A stretch of DNA of 64,000 nt from JBGPEQ01 sp050180895 (GTDB lineage: Bacteria; Pseudomonadota; Alphaproteobacteria; Dongiales; Dongiaceae). The stretch is taken from positions 1 to 64,000 of the forward strand of contig JBFXDS010000003.1 in the NCBI GenBank assembly GCA_050180895.1, read 5' to 3'. The notes below the pieces were generated by a model that saw only the letters and a program-made list of their open reading frames with translations, was not told where the DNA came from and did not search any database. Every line of letters starts with the position of its first letter. Positions within the stretch are counted from its first letter, which is position 1. Position numbers and translations under genes: made by a program. Shown one piece after another: positions 1-6,966 of this stretch.

Positions 1-30
1 TGTCAGCCGAGGGGCGAGACGGTCTCGGCC

Positions 31-69
31 GGCCCGTTCCCGGGACTCAAACGGTCCCGGGAACGGGCC
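31..69. repeat. Perfect 16-bp stem-loop downstream of the terminase gene
   Basis: Positions 31-46 and 54-69 are perfect reverse complements (arm GGCCCGTTCCCGGGAC), separated by a 7-nt loop. No T-tract follows on either strand, so it is not a textbook intrinsic terminator. It lies 3' of the minus-strand terminase gene and could cap that transcript or be one more intergenic palindrome. Confidence 0.6.
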
Positions 70-96
70 TCACTCTGTCATGATTCACACAGACAA

Positions 97-175
97 GGGG
101 CGAGCGGCGCTCGCCCCTCGTGCCGCCGCCGCGGCGTCAAAGTCCCGAATGAACGGGGCGAGCGCCGCTCGCCCC
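97..175. repeat. REPIN-like element A (two inverted REP palindromes)
   Basis: A 21-nt near-palindrome at 97-117 and its exact reverse complement at 155-175 share the core GGGGCGAGCGGCGCTCGCCC. They are separated by 37 nt. The same arrangement and arm sequence recurs at 6832-6920, and a sister arm sequence at 4652-4722. Paired inverted REPs with a short spacer are the organisation known for REPINs. No RAYT transposase gene is present in this window. Confidence 0.7.
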
Positions 176-194
176 TGCATGTCCCCGGCCATCG

Positions 195-1475
195 TCACAC
201 GATCCAGCGGTCGTCGTAGCGCAGCGGCGGCAGCGGCGCGTCGTTGCGCTCGCGCAGCCCCATGGCGAGGTAGCGGAAGGCATCGGCCGCGTGGCTCGAC
301 CAGTCGTGCAGCGGCCGCGGCCGCAGCGCCTGCCGCCGCTCGTCCCATTCGGCGCGGTAGTGGCGCAGCGCCTCCAGCCCGCGCGCGCACCGCTCCGCGT
401 CGAACCAGCAGCGCGGCAGCAGCAGCCGCGCCGCGCTGATGCCGTCCTCGATCCGGTGCGCGTCGAGCACGCGCGGCCGCACCCCCAGCCCCTGCAGCGT
501 CTCCACCCGCGTCTTGCCGCTGCCCATCTCCTGCACCCGCGCGTCGTGCGGCAGGACGTGCTCGCCATAGGCGTGGCCGCGCGCCTGCAGCGCCCGCACA
601 TAGTGATCGAGCCCGACGCCCGAGGATTCGTAGTAGTCGATCAGCCGGATCTCGCGCCCCGCGCGCTGGCAGAACCAGATCGCCGTGGCGTCGCCGACCC
701 CGAGGTCCCAGGCCGTGTCGACCGGCAGCCGCGGGTCGTGCGCCACGCGGCCGATGCGCCCCGCCGCTTCCGCCTCGGCGATCAGCGGCCCGTAATAGGC
801 GCCGCGGATGGCGGCGTCGAACGAGCATTCGAACTCCTGCGCGTACTCGGCCTCGCTCATCGTCTGCCGCGCGGCGTCAAGCTCCGCCGCCGGCAGCAGG
901 CCGGTCTCGCCGGCGCGGCGCAGCACGGCGCGCCAGTCCGGCATGGTCTTCGCCCGCTCGTAGAGCCGCCAGAACGCGTTCCGCCCCATCGGCGTGCCGA
1001 TGAAGACCGCCCAGCCCCGGCGGTCGGCCAGCGCCGGGCGGATCACCTCGCTCCAGGCGCGCGGGTCCATCTGCGCGTACTCGTCCAGCACGGCGCCGTC
1101 GAGATAGAGGCCGCGCAGGGAATCGGGATCGTCGGCGCCGTAGAGGCTGATGCGCGCCCCGTTCGGCAGGTCGCAGCGCAGCTCGGTCTCGTGGAAGCGC
1201 GTGCCCGCGAACTGGCCGCCATAGTGCTTCAGATAGTCCCACGCCACCGCCTTGGCCTGGCGGTAGAACGGCGCGACATAGGCATAGCGCGGCGCCCGCA
1301 GCTTGTTCGCCATCGCCTTCAGCAGCAGCTCGCCGATGCCGAACACCGTCTTGCCGAAGCGCCGGTGCGCCACGATCGCCTTGAAGCGCGTGCCGTCCGC
1401 ATGCAGCGCCGCCTGCTGCGGCCGCGGCACATAGCTCCGCAGCCGCTCGCCGCGGACCTCGAGGCCCTGCGTCAT
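195..1475 (-). CDS. terL: Phage terminase large subunit (ATPase/nuclease)
   Basis: This is the DNA-packaging motor ATPase and nuclease of tailed phages. The 426-residue product has a terminase-type Walker A (AHRRFGKT, residues about 36-43), a Walker B-like run GAVLDEYAQM near residue 125, the coupling motif FIGTPMG near 158, and an acidic nuclease-like region (DTAWDLGVGDATAIWF) near 250. Its length is typical for the family. The start was chosen at 1475 because a purine-rich SD (CGGAGGACGGA) precedes it; an open frame extends further to 1550 without support. No portal, capsid or tail genes are seen nearby, so it is a stranded remnant, or the edge of a prophage lying to the left of the window. 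Confidence 0.85.
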   Translation of the reverse strand: MTQGLEVRGERLRSYVPRPQQAALHADGTRFKAIVAHRRFGKTVFGIGELLLKAMANKLRAPRYAYVAPFYRQAKAVAWDYLKHYGGQFAGTRFHETELRCDLPNGARISLYGADDPDSLRGLYLDGAVLDEYAQMDPRAWSEVIRPALADRRGWAVFIGTPMGRNAFWRLYERAKTMPDWRAVLRRAGETGLLPAAELDAARQTMSEAEYAQEFECSFDAAIRGAYYGPLIAEAEAAGRIGRVAHDPRLPVDTAWDLGVGDATAIWFCQRAGREIRLIDYYESSGVGLDHYVRALQARGHAYGEHVLPHDARVQEMGSGKTRVETLQGLGVRPRVLDAHRIEDGISAARLLLPRCWFDAERCARGLEALRHYRAEWDERRQALRPRPLHDWSSHAADAFRYLAMGLRERNDAPLPPLRYDDRWIV

Positions 1476-1500
1476 CTCCGTCCTCCGCCGTCCGATGAAA

Positions 1501-1530
1501 GAAAGAAAAAAGGCGGGTCGAAGACCCGCC
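1501..1530 (-). terminator. Rho-independent terminator (minus strand, UUCG loop)
   Basis: On the minus strand the sequence forms stem GGCGGGTC, loop TTC(G), then GACCCGCC, followed directly by a T-rich tract (six T, then CTTTC). It would terminate minus-strand transcription coming from the small membrane-protein gene at 1796-2110, just before the terminase gene. Confidence 0.75.
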
Positions 1531-1637
1531 CTGCCGCGACGCGGCCGCAACCGGCCGCGCGCTCGATCTATCTTCTAGTGTCGGGGCGACCCCATGCAGC
1601 CGCCCGGTTGCCGTTGGGTTGCCGGCTCAGGTTTGGA

Positions 1638-1745
1638 CACGCGGAGCCGCGGAGTCGCGGAGCCCCAAGCCATCGCCGACCCGGTGCCTCGGCTCGATCG
1701 GACGCCCGGAGGTGAACCCCTCCGCGTTCTCCGCGGCTCCGCGTG
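1638..1745. repeat. Long inverted repeat of the GCGGAG(CC)GCGGAG type
   Basis: The left arm at 1638-1662 (begins CACGCGGAGCCGCGGAG) and right arm at 1720-1745 are near-perfect reverse complements with one indel and two differences, around a 57-nt centre. It lies in the 320-bp gene-free stretch 1476-1795. It looks like a dispersed intergenic element; no ORF is supported inside. Confidence 0.6.
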
Positions 1746-1795
1746 CCAAAGATACTTGAGGGAGGACGCGCGATGTCGATCCGGGGCCGCCCGCG

Positions 1796-2110
1796 TCACC
1801 CCCGCGGCGGCCGGTCCGGGCCGGGCTCGCGCCGCGCCGGCTCCACCGAGATCACCTCGTATTCCGCGTCGATCACCTGCGGCCGGCCGGGCCGCGAGGC
1901 GTCGTCGCGCGCCGGGCGCCGCCGGCCGAGGAAGCGGTGCGCGAGGATGGCCGCCAGCACCACCGGCGCGATGATCAGGATCAGTCCCGCCGCCACGATC
2001 GCGATGGCGATCACCGCCGCCACCGCCACCGCGGCGACCGACGCCGCCTGCCACCAGGACAGCCGCCGGACCTTGAATTGCAGATGCTCGAATTGCCGCA
2101 TCCCGCACAT
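1796..2110 (-). CDS. Small membrane protein, hypothetical
   Basis: The 104-residue product has a very hydrophobic segment at about residues 18-52, enough for one long or two short membrane helices, flanked by basic residues. A polar tail ends in a VIDAEYEVISVEP stretch. Family not recognised; short proteins with a helix pair and an acidic EYEV tail occur widely in alphaproteobacteria. The start at 2110 (ATG) has only a weak SD; a second ATG lies three codons in at 2101. A strong minus-strand terminator follows at 1501-1530, which supports real transcription. Confidence 0.55.
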   Translation of the reverse strand: MCGMRQFEHLQFKVRRLSWWQAASVAAVAVAAVIAIAIVAAGLILIIAPVVLAAILAHRFLGRRRPARDDASRPGRPQVIDAEYEVISVEPARREPGPDRPPRG

Positions 2111-2190
2111 ATGGTCCCGCCGCCGCTCTTTGTCAGGGGGCGCGTCCAAGCTGCCCGCGCGCCCACAGGCCGGGATCGGCAATTCACCTC

Positions 2191-2260
2191 CCTTCGACGG
2201 GTTCAGGACGAGGGAGCCTTGTGCCACGAAGATTGTCCCTCGTCCTGAGCCTGTCGAAGG
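2191..2260. repeat. Inverted repeat of the CCTTCGACGGGTTCAGGACG family
   Basis: The 25-nt arms at 2191-2215 and 2236-2260 are reverse complements with two mismatches, around a 20-nt loop. This kind of palindrome (CCTTCGACAGGCTCAGGACG) is a common dispersed intergenic repeat in GC-rich proteobacteria. It lies between the small membrane gene and the pseudogene, within a 277-nt gene-free stretch. Confidence 0.7.
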
Positions 2261-2387
2261 ACGCGGCAGGGTCGTGCGGGCGACACGCCCGCGGAAGTCG
2301 GGTCGCGGGCAGCGGCGGCATTGCGTTCGCCGCCTCTTGACCCTTCGACGCGGTCGCGTGAGCCGAAGCACGCGCGCGCTTGCGCCC

Positions 2388-2716
2388 TCACGGTCCCTCC
2401 CAGCCCGCCTTGCGCAGCCCGTCGAGGAAGTGCGCGCGATGGGCGGGGTCGACGTAAGGGTGGGTCATGTCCCATTGGCACTCGGCGTCTTTCGGCATGA
2501 GCCGATGCAATTCGCCGAGCGCGGCCCGCGCCTCTTCCAGCCGGCCGAGTTGGCCGCAGCAGGCGGCAAGCAACCGTACAACATATGATTCGGCCGCATG
2601 CCGAGTCCCGCGCGGGAGAGTTTGACGGCCTCCTCATGGCGCCCTTGATGATACTGCGCCAAGGCCAGGCTGTAGTAGAACTGGAAGTTCAGGGGTTCGT
2701 GTGGGCTCAGGCGCAT
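2388..2716 (-). pseudogene. C-terminal remnant of a TPR (adenylate-cyclase-type) protein, frameshifted
   Basis: Two overlapping minus-strand frames together read as one TPR tail. The first (2716 down to about 2583) encodes RLSPHEPLNFQFYYSLALAQ followed by an EEAVKLSRAGLGMRPNH helix. The second (about 2583 to 2388) encodes LLAACCGQLGRLEEARAALG and ends FLDGLRKAGWEG. A -1 shift near 2583 joins them. The order and wording match the TPR tail of class III cyclase-TPR proteins (family knowledge, not searched). The 5' part is missing: upstream codons degenerate and the vapC stop lies 24 nt away, so the gene was probably truncated at the toxin-antitoxin junction. Confidence 0.65.
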
Positions 2717-2740
2717 CGCGCGCCCCCCGCCCCGACAGCC

Positions 2741-3127
2741 TCAGGCGGCAGCCAGATCCGTCTTGGCGAAATCCTCTCCCTTGTACAGCAGCGGTTCGTC
2801 GGTCACTTTGGCCAGGGCGTAGGCGAAGCAGTCGCCGAAGTTCAATCGCGCCGGATGATTGCCGCGCCCGAAACTGCGATACGCTTCACGCGCGACGTCG
2901 ACCTGCTCCAGGGTCACGGGCACGACCTCGATGTCGGCCTCGACGAGGAAGAGCTTCAGATCGCGCCCGCCCTCCGGACCGAGCCGGTCATCGATGATGA
3001 TCGCGGCCTCGAGGTAGGAGGCCGCGGAGAGAAGGCGTGTGGCGTCGGCTTCGATCCGCTCGTTGAAGTCCCGCACCTCCTTCTCTCCGAGAAGGATCGC
3101 CAGGAGCGCCGACGTGTCGATCACCAT
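2741..3127 (-). CDS. vapC: VapC-type PIN-domain ribonuclease toxin
   Basis: This is the toxin of a type II toxin-antitoxin pair, a Mg2+-dependent PIN-domain RNase. The 128-residue product starts MVIDTSALLAIL (first acidic residue Asp4), has a conserved Glu in ASYLEAAI (about residue 40), and a third acidic site in NFGDCFAYALAK (about residue 98). These are the usual PIN catalytic positions. Its start overlaps the end of vapB by 7 nt, the normal antitoxin-then-toxin order. The length is typical and the frame is intact, so the toxin is presumably functional. Confidence 0.9.
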   Translation of the reverse strand: MVIDTSALLAILLGEKEVRDFNERIEADATRLLSAASYLEAAIIIDDRLGPEGGRDLKLFLVEADIEVVPVTLEQVDVAREAYRSFGRGNHPARLNFGDCFAYALAKVTDEPLLYKGEDFAKTDLAAA

Positions 3128-3384
3128 CGGCCTGGAAGACCGCGCTCGTCATAGCCGAGGATCTCGTCTTCCGTTCGCTGCCTGAGGACAGGCAGCGACG
3201 CACAGTGGCGCGCGATCTCGTCCAGGCGGTCCGCCAGTCGCCGGCCGCCCCGCCGCCGGGCCTCGATGCGCTTGAGACGTTCCTGGACGGCGATCCGGAC
3301 CGCTTCGGTCAACGTCTCGCCTGTCGCGGCGGACAATCTGCGGACCAGCTCATAGGTCCGGCCGTCCTTGATGTTCAGAGACAT
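3121..3384 (-). CDS. vapB: VapB-type antitoxin (Rv0623/PSK-operon family)
   Basis: The 87-residue antitoxin starts MSLNIKDGRTYELVRRLSAA and contains TGETLTEAVRIAVQERL, the ribbon-helix-helix region typical of Rv0623-like VapB. This part binds operator DNA as a dimer. The C-terminal half (RLADRLDEIARHCASLP onward) would wrap the toxin. It is first in the operon and overlaps vapC by 7 nt. A palindromic, AT-rich candidate operator lies directly upstream at 3396-3413. Autoregulation is the rule in the family and is inferred here. Confidence 0.9.
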   Translation of the reverse strand: MSLNIKDGRTYELVRRLSAATGETLTEAVRIAVQERLKRIEARRRGGRRLADRLDEIARHCASLPVLRQRTEDEILGYDERGLPGRW

Positions 3385-3395
3385 CTGTCATCCAT

Positions 3396-3413
3396 GGTAG
3401 AAAATTTCTATCC
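3396..3413 (-). promoter_or_regulatory. Candidate VapB operator
   Basis: The imperfect palindrome GGTAGAAAATTTCTATCC sits 12 nt upstream of the vapB ATG in otherwise GC-rich DNA. Its position and symmetry fit an RHH antitoxin operator overlapping the vapBC promoter. No experimental or comparative support is available here. Confidence 0.4.
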
Positions 3414-3674
3414 TTCTACAAGATGGCACCGAGCCATGCCCGGCGCAAGAGGCACAAACGAAAGGGGTCGCCGACTTTGCAGCCGCACGACCCCATACCA
3501 TAATTACGCATATTAGCAACGGATGCCGTCTCCGTCAAGCCGGAATCCGATGGCTCTTCATCGTGCTTTTTTATTACGCGGATCTCGGCCAGTTTCAATC
3601 TCTTATGTATCTCGCGCGAGAGATTTCGATGCGTAAAACAGGATTCAGTACGCAAGTTTATGTTTTTCGCTTGT

Positions 3675-3689
3675 GTTCCTTCTTTGTTC
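3675..3689 (+). promoter_or_regulatory. Alphaproteobacterial LexA (SOS) box candidate
   Basis: GTTCCTTCTTTGTTC is an exact match to GTTC-N7-GTTC, the known alphaproteobacterial LexA operator. It lies 45 nt upstream of the GTG start of the phage-type ORF at 3734, in an AT-rich promoter-like stretch. The rest of the 349-nt gap 3385-3733 holds no supported gene. Confidence 0.5.
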
Positions 3690-3733
3690 GATATATGCTG
3701 GCTGATCCGATCTCTCCCACAGGAGCCGCCGCC

Positions 3734-5176
3734 GTGACCGACGCCCCCGCAAACCTGTCCGCCGCCGATGCCGCCTCAGCCCTGGCCGCTGCCGCCGGCG
3801 TCGCCGATCTCGCCGCCGCCGTCGAGATCGAGACCGCCGAGGGCGATGGCCTGCTGGCCGCCCTCGTCCGTCACGAGATCGCCCTCGGCCACCAGCTGAG
3901 CATGCAGTTCGCCGCCGCCGGCAATGCGGCGCTCGACGTCGCCCTGGCCGCCGGTGGGGACGCCGCGGCGGCCAAGGCCGCCGACCGCACCGCGGCGCGC
4001 CTCGGCGGGGCGGTGGCCCGCGTCATGGGCAATGTCCGCCTCGCCCTGCTCTCGTCCGCCGCACGGCCCGACGCATCCGAGGAGCAGTGGATCGGCGTCT
4101 GCTTCGAAGGCGAGACGCTGTGCTCCCCGGCCGAGGCCGAGCGCCGGCTCGCCGAGGCCAAGGCGGCGCGCGCCCGCGCCCAGGGCGCGCCCGTCTCTCG
4201 CGCCGGCGGCGACGCCCGCGCGGCGACACCCGCGGAGCAGGAGCGGGCTGCCGCCGGCCGCGCGGCTGCCGCCGAGCTCGCGGCCGAGGCCGGCGTGCCG
4301 GCGCTCGCGGCGGGCGCCGCCGAAGGCGACCGGGTGAAGCTGTTCCTCCGCCATGAGCTCGCCGCGGCGCATCGTCTCGTCATGCGCTTCGGCGGCCGCG
4401 CCGGCCGTCTGCTCGCGCAGGCCCGGCCCGAGGAGGATCGCGTCGAGGCGCTCCGCCTGGCCTTCGCCGCCGCCCGGCTGATGGCCCGCGGCCGCCAGGC
4501 CCTCGCCGCGCTTCCCCGCATCGGCCCCGGCCCGAATGGCGGCGCGCGCATCGTCGCCGGCTACTACTGGATCGGCGAGCACGACATGTTCGCCAATGAC
4601 GCCGGGATACAGGCACCGGTCGAGGTCGTTGAACAATCGCAGGTGGCCTTCGTAGGGGCGGGTTTCAAACCCGCCCGTCGTGCCGCCGCACCAATGCGGG
4701 CGGGTTTGAAACCCGCCCCTACAGTGGACGGTCCGACGCATCTCCGGCGCGGCAGGTTGAGGAACGGCAATCCGTCGGGCGACTACCTGTCCGCGCCGCG
4801 CTGCGGCGCCTGCACGCGCGCCGGCGGGCGCTGCCGCCAGCCGGCCATGAAGAACGGCCGCTGCCGCTTCCACGGCGGCAAGAGCACCGGCCCGCGCACC
4901 GCCGCCGGCCTCGCCCGCAGCCGTGCCGCCCGCCGCACCCACGGCGGCTATACCGCCGAGATCATCGACCTGCGCCGCGCCGCCGCGTCTCATGCGCGTC
5001 GGGTGAAGGCGCTCGCCGCCGGCCTGAGGCAGCCTGCGCCGCGGATGGCCCTCGTCATCCCACTTCCGGGCTCGTCGCGCGGCTCCTTGCCCGGTGCGGA
5101 ACGGTCGCTTCTCGCTGGACATGGGGTCCATCCGCTGTTTTTCATGGCGCCACCCCATCAAAGGAAGGCCGGGTAG
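3734..5176 (+). CDS. Composite phage-type protein with C-terminal HGGxSTGP module
   Basis: The 480-residue frame has three parts. The Ala-rich N-terminal part (about 1-300) contains a duplicated helical unit, seen as VRHEIALGHQLSMQFA and LRHELAAAHRLVMRFG. About residues 307-330 are encoded by a REPIN-like repeat and read VGAGFKPAR...GLKPAPT. The C-terminal part (about 342-440) is a Cys-rich module, CGACTRAGGRCRQPAMKNGR followed by CRFHGGKSTGPRT, known from phage genes near terminases. This may be two genes fused by the repeat; a possible start for the second is TTG at 4757. GTG 3734 was chosen over upstream ATGs because AGGAG precedes it and coding-like composition begins there. Function unknown; the terminase at 195-1475 supports a phage origin. 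Confidence 0.55.
   Translation: MTDAPANLSAADAASALAAAAGVADLAAAVEIETAEGDGLLAALVRHEIALGHQLSMQFAAAGNAALDVALAAGGDAAAAKAADRTAARLGGAVARVMGNVRLALLSSAARPDASEEQWIGVCFEGETLCSPAEAERRLAEAKAARARAQGAPVSRAGGDARAATPAEQERAAAGRAAAAELAAEAGVPALAAGAAEGDRVKLFLRHELAAAHRLVMRFGGRAGRLLAQARPEEDRVEALRLAFAAARLMARGRQALAALPRIGPGPNGGARIVAGYYWIGEHDMFANDAGIQAPVEVVEQSQVAFVGAGFKPARRAAAPMRAGLKPAPTVDGPTHLRRGRLRNGNPSGDYLSAPRCGACTRAGGRCRQPAMKNGRCRFHGGKSTGPRTAAGLARSRAARRTHGGYTAEIIDLRRAAASHARRVKALAAGLRQPAPRMALVIPLPGSSRGSLPGAERSLLAGHGVHPLFFMAPPHQRKAG
4652..4722. repeat. REPIN-like element B, inside a reading frame
   Basis: The arm at 4652-4676 starts GTAGGGGCGGGTTTCAAACC and pairs with its reverse complement at 4698-4722. The spacer begins GTCGTGCCGCCGC, a word also present next to element A (CGTGCCGCCGCCGC at 119-132). 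Its length is a multiple that keeps the surrounding frame open, so it is translated as a GFKPA-type peptide. Confidence 0.7.
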
Positions 5177-5182
5177 TCGGGT

Positions 5183-6811
5183 ATGCAGCGCGAGGCAATG
5201 GAATATGACGTGGTGATCGTCGGCGGCGGGCCCTCCGGCCTCTCCGCGGCGATCCGCCTGAAGCAGCTCGCCGCCGAGCATGGCCACGAGGTTTCCGTCT
5301 GCGTCGTCGAGAAGGGGTCGGAGATCGGCGCGCACATCCTCTCCGGCGCCGTGCTGGAGCCGCGCGCCCTCGACGAGCTGATCCCGGACTGGCAGGCCAA
5401 GGGCGCGCCGCTCAACACGCTGGCGAAAGAAGACCGCTTCCTGTTCCTCACCGCGGCCAAGGCGTTCCGCCTGCCGACGCCGCCGCAGATGCACAACCAC
5501 GGCAACTACATCATCAGCCTCGGCAATCTCTGCCGCTGGCTCGGCACCCAGGCCGAATCGCTCGGCGTCGAGATCTATCCCGGCTTCGCCGCCGCCGAGG
5601 TGCTCTATGGCGAGGACGGCCGCGTCGTCGGCGTCGCCACCGGCAACATGGGCGTCGGCAAGGACGGCCAGCCGACCGACAACTTCCAGCCGGGCGTCGA
5701 GCTGCGCGGCAAGTTCACGCTGTTTGCCGAGGGCTGCCGCGGCTCGCTCACCAAGGGCCTGTTCGAGCGCTTCCGTCTGCGCGACGGCGTCGGCCCACAG
5801 ACCTTCGGCATCGGCATCAAGGAGCTGTGGGAGGTCGAGCCGGCGCAGCACAAGCCGGGCACCATCGTCCACACCATCGGCTGGCCGCTCGACCGCCGCA
5901 CCTATGGCGGCTCGTTCCTCTACCACATCGAGAACAACCAGGTCGCCGTCGGCTTCGTCGTCGGCCTCGACTACGAGAACCCCTATCTCAGCCCGTTCGA
6001 GGAGTTCCAGCGCTTCAAGACCCATCCCGCCATCCGCCCGACCTTCGAGGGCGGCCGCCGCATCGCCTACGGCGCCCGCGCCCTCAACGAGGGCGGCTTC
6101 CAGGCGATCCCGAAGCTCACCTTCCCCGGCGGCGCCCTCGTCGGCTGCACCGCCGGCTTCCTCAACGTGCCGAAGATCAAGGGCACGCACACCGCCATGA
6201 AGTCCGGCATGACCGCCGCCGAGGCCATCTTCGACGCCCTGCGGCAGGAGAACGTGACCGAGGTCACGGACTATCCCGAGCGGTTGCGGCAGACTTGGCT
6301 GTGGGACGAGTTGCACCGGGTCCGCAACGTGCGGCCGGGCTTCCACCGGGGTCTCTGGGGCGGTCTCGCTTATGCCGCAATCGACACCTATATATTGCGC
6401 GGCCGGGCGCCCTGGACCTTCCGCCACCACGCGGACAACACGACTCTCAAGCGGGCGGGCGACTGCAGGCCGATCGACTATCCGAAACCCGACGGCAAGG
6501 TGAGCTTCGATCGTTTATCATCCGTTTACCTTTCCAACACCAATCATGAGGAAAATCAGCCCTGCCATCTGACCCTGAAGGACGCGGCCGTTCCCATCGC
6601 GGTCAATCTGAAGGAGTTCGATGCGCCCGAGCAGCGCTATTGTCCGGCCGGCGTATATGAGATTGTCCGCGATTCGGGAGGGACACCGAGATTGCAGATC
6701 AACGCCCAGAACTGCGTTCACTGCAAGACCTGCGACATCAAGGACCCGACGCAGAATATCCACTGGGTGGTTCCCGAGGGCGGCGGCGGCCCCAACTACC
6801 CGAACATGTAG
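5183..6811 (+). CDS. Electron transfer flavoprotein-ubiquinone oxidoreductase
   Basis: ETF-QO carries electrons from reduced ETF (fatty-acid and amino-acid oxidation) to membrane ubiquinone using FAD and one 4Fe-4S cluster. The 542-residue product starts with the dinucleotide-binding motif VVIVGGGPSGLSAAIRL and EKGSEIGAHILSGAV. It has the central GCTAGFLNVPKIKGTHTAMK region and ends with the ferredoxin-like cluster segment NAQNCVHCKTCDIKDP plus an upstream Cys in YCPAGVYE. Length and domain order match the family. An in-frame ATG at 5198 with GAGG just before it is an alternative start. It stands alone; no etfAB genes are in the window. REPIN element C follows. Confidence 0.95.
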   Translation: MQREAMEYDVVIVGGGPSGLSAAIRLKQLAAEHGHEVSVCVVEKGSEIGAHILSGAVLEPRALDELIPDWQAKGAPLNTLAKEDRFLFLTAAKAFRLPTPPQMHNHGNYIISLGNLCRWLGTQAESLGVEIYPGFAAAEVLYGEDGRVVGVATGNMGVGKDGQPTDNFQPGVELRGKFTLFAEGCRGSLTKGLFERFRLRDGVGPQTFGIGIKELWEVEPAQHKPGTIVHTIGWPLDRRTYGGSFLYHIENNQVAVGFVVGLDYENPYLSPFEEFQRFKTHPAIRPTFEGGRRIAYGARALNEGGFQAIPKLTFPGGALVGCTAGFLNVPKIKGTHTAMKSGMTAAEAIFDALRQENVTEVTDYPERLRQTWLWDELHRVRNVRPGFHRGLWGGLAYAAIDTYILRGRAPWTFRHHADNTTLKRAGDCRPIDYPKPDGKVSFDRLSSVYLSNTNHEENQPCHLTLKDAAVPIAVNLKEFDAPEQRYCPAGVYEIVRDSGGTPRLQINAQNCVHCKTCDIKDPTQNIHWVVPEGGGGPNYPNM

Positions 6812-6831
6812 GCGGACGCGATATGAACTTG

Positions 6832-6920
6832 TGTAGGGGCGAGCGGCGCTCGCCCGTGTTTGGTCAAAGCGCCGACGACTGCGGTTGTGGCAAAATGGGC
6901 GAGCGCCGCTCGCCCCTACA
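6832..6920. repeat. REPIN-like element C
   Basis: Perfect 24-bp inverted repeats lie at 6832-6855 and 6897-6920; the left arm starts TGTAGGGGCGAGCGGCGCTC. Each arm is itself a near-palindrome. The 41-nt spacer is unrelated to that of element A. It sits between the ETF-QO stop and the SD of the TPR gene, so it must be in the 5' leader or just upstream of that gene's promoter. Confidence 0.75.
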
Positions 6921-6966
6921 GTCGATGGACCGAGATTGCAGGACCGCCAGTAGGAGGAGACCAGGC

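Noticed and set aside
97..175. CRISPR array at the left end
   Set aside because: Only two palindromic units in opposite orientation, no cas genes, no further repeats.
4652..4722. GFKPA-type peptide repeat as a protein domain
   Set aside because: It is simply the translation of a palindromic DNA repeat; the nucleotide symmetry explains it better.
3776..6430. An 884-codon minus-strand frame spanning the phage-type ORF and ETF-QO
   Set aside because: Shadow of ETF-QO, whose identity is certain; no motif or SD.
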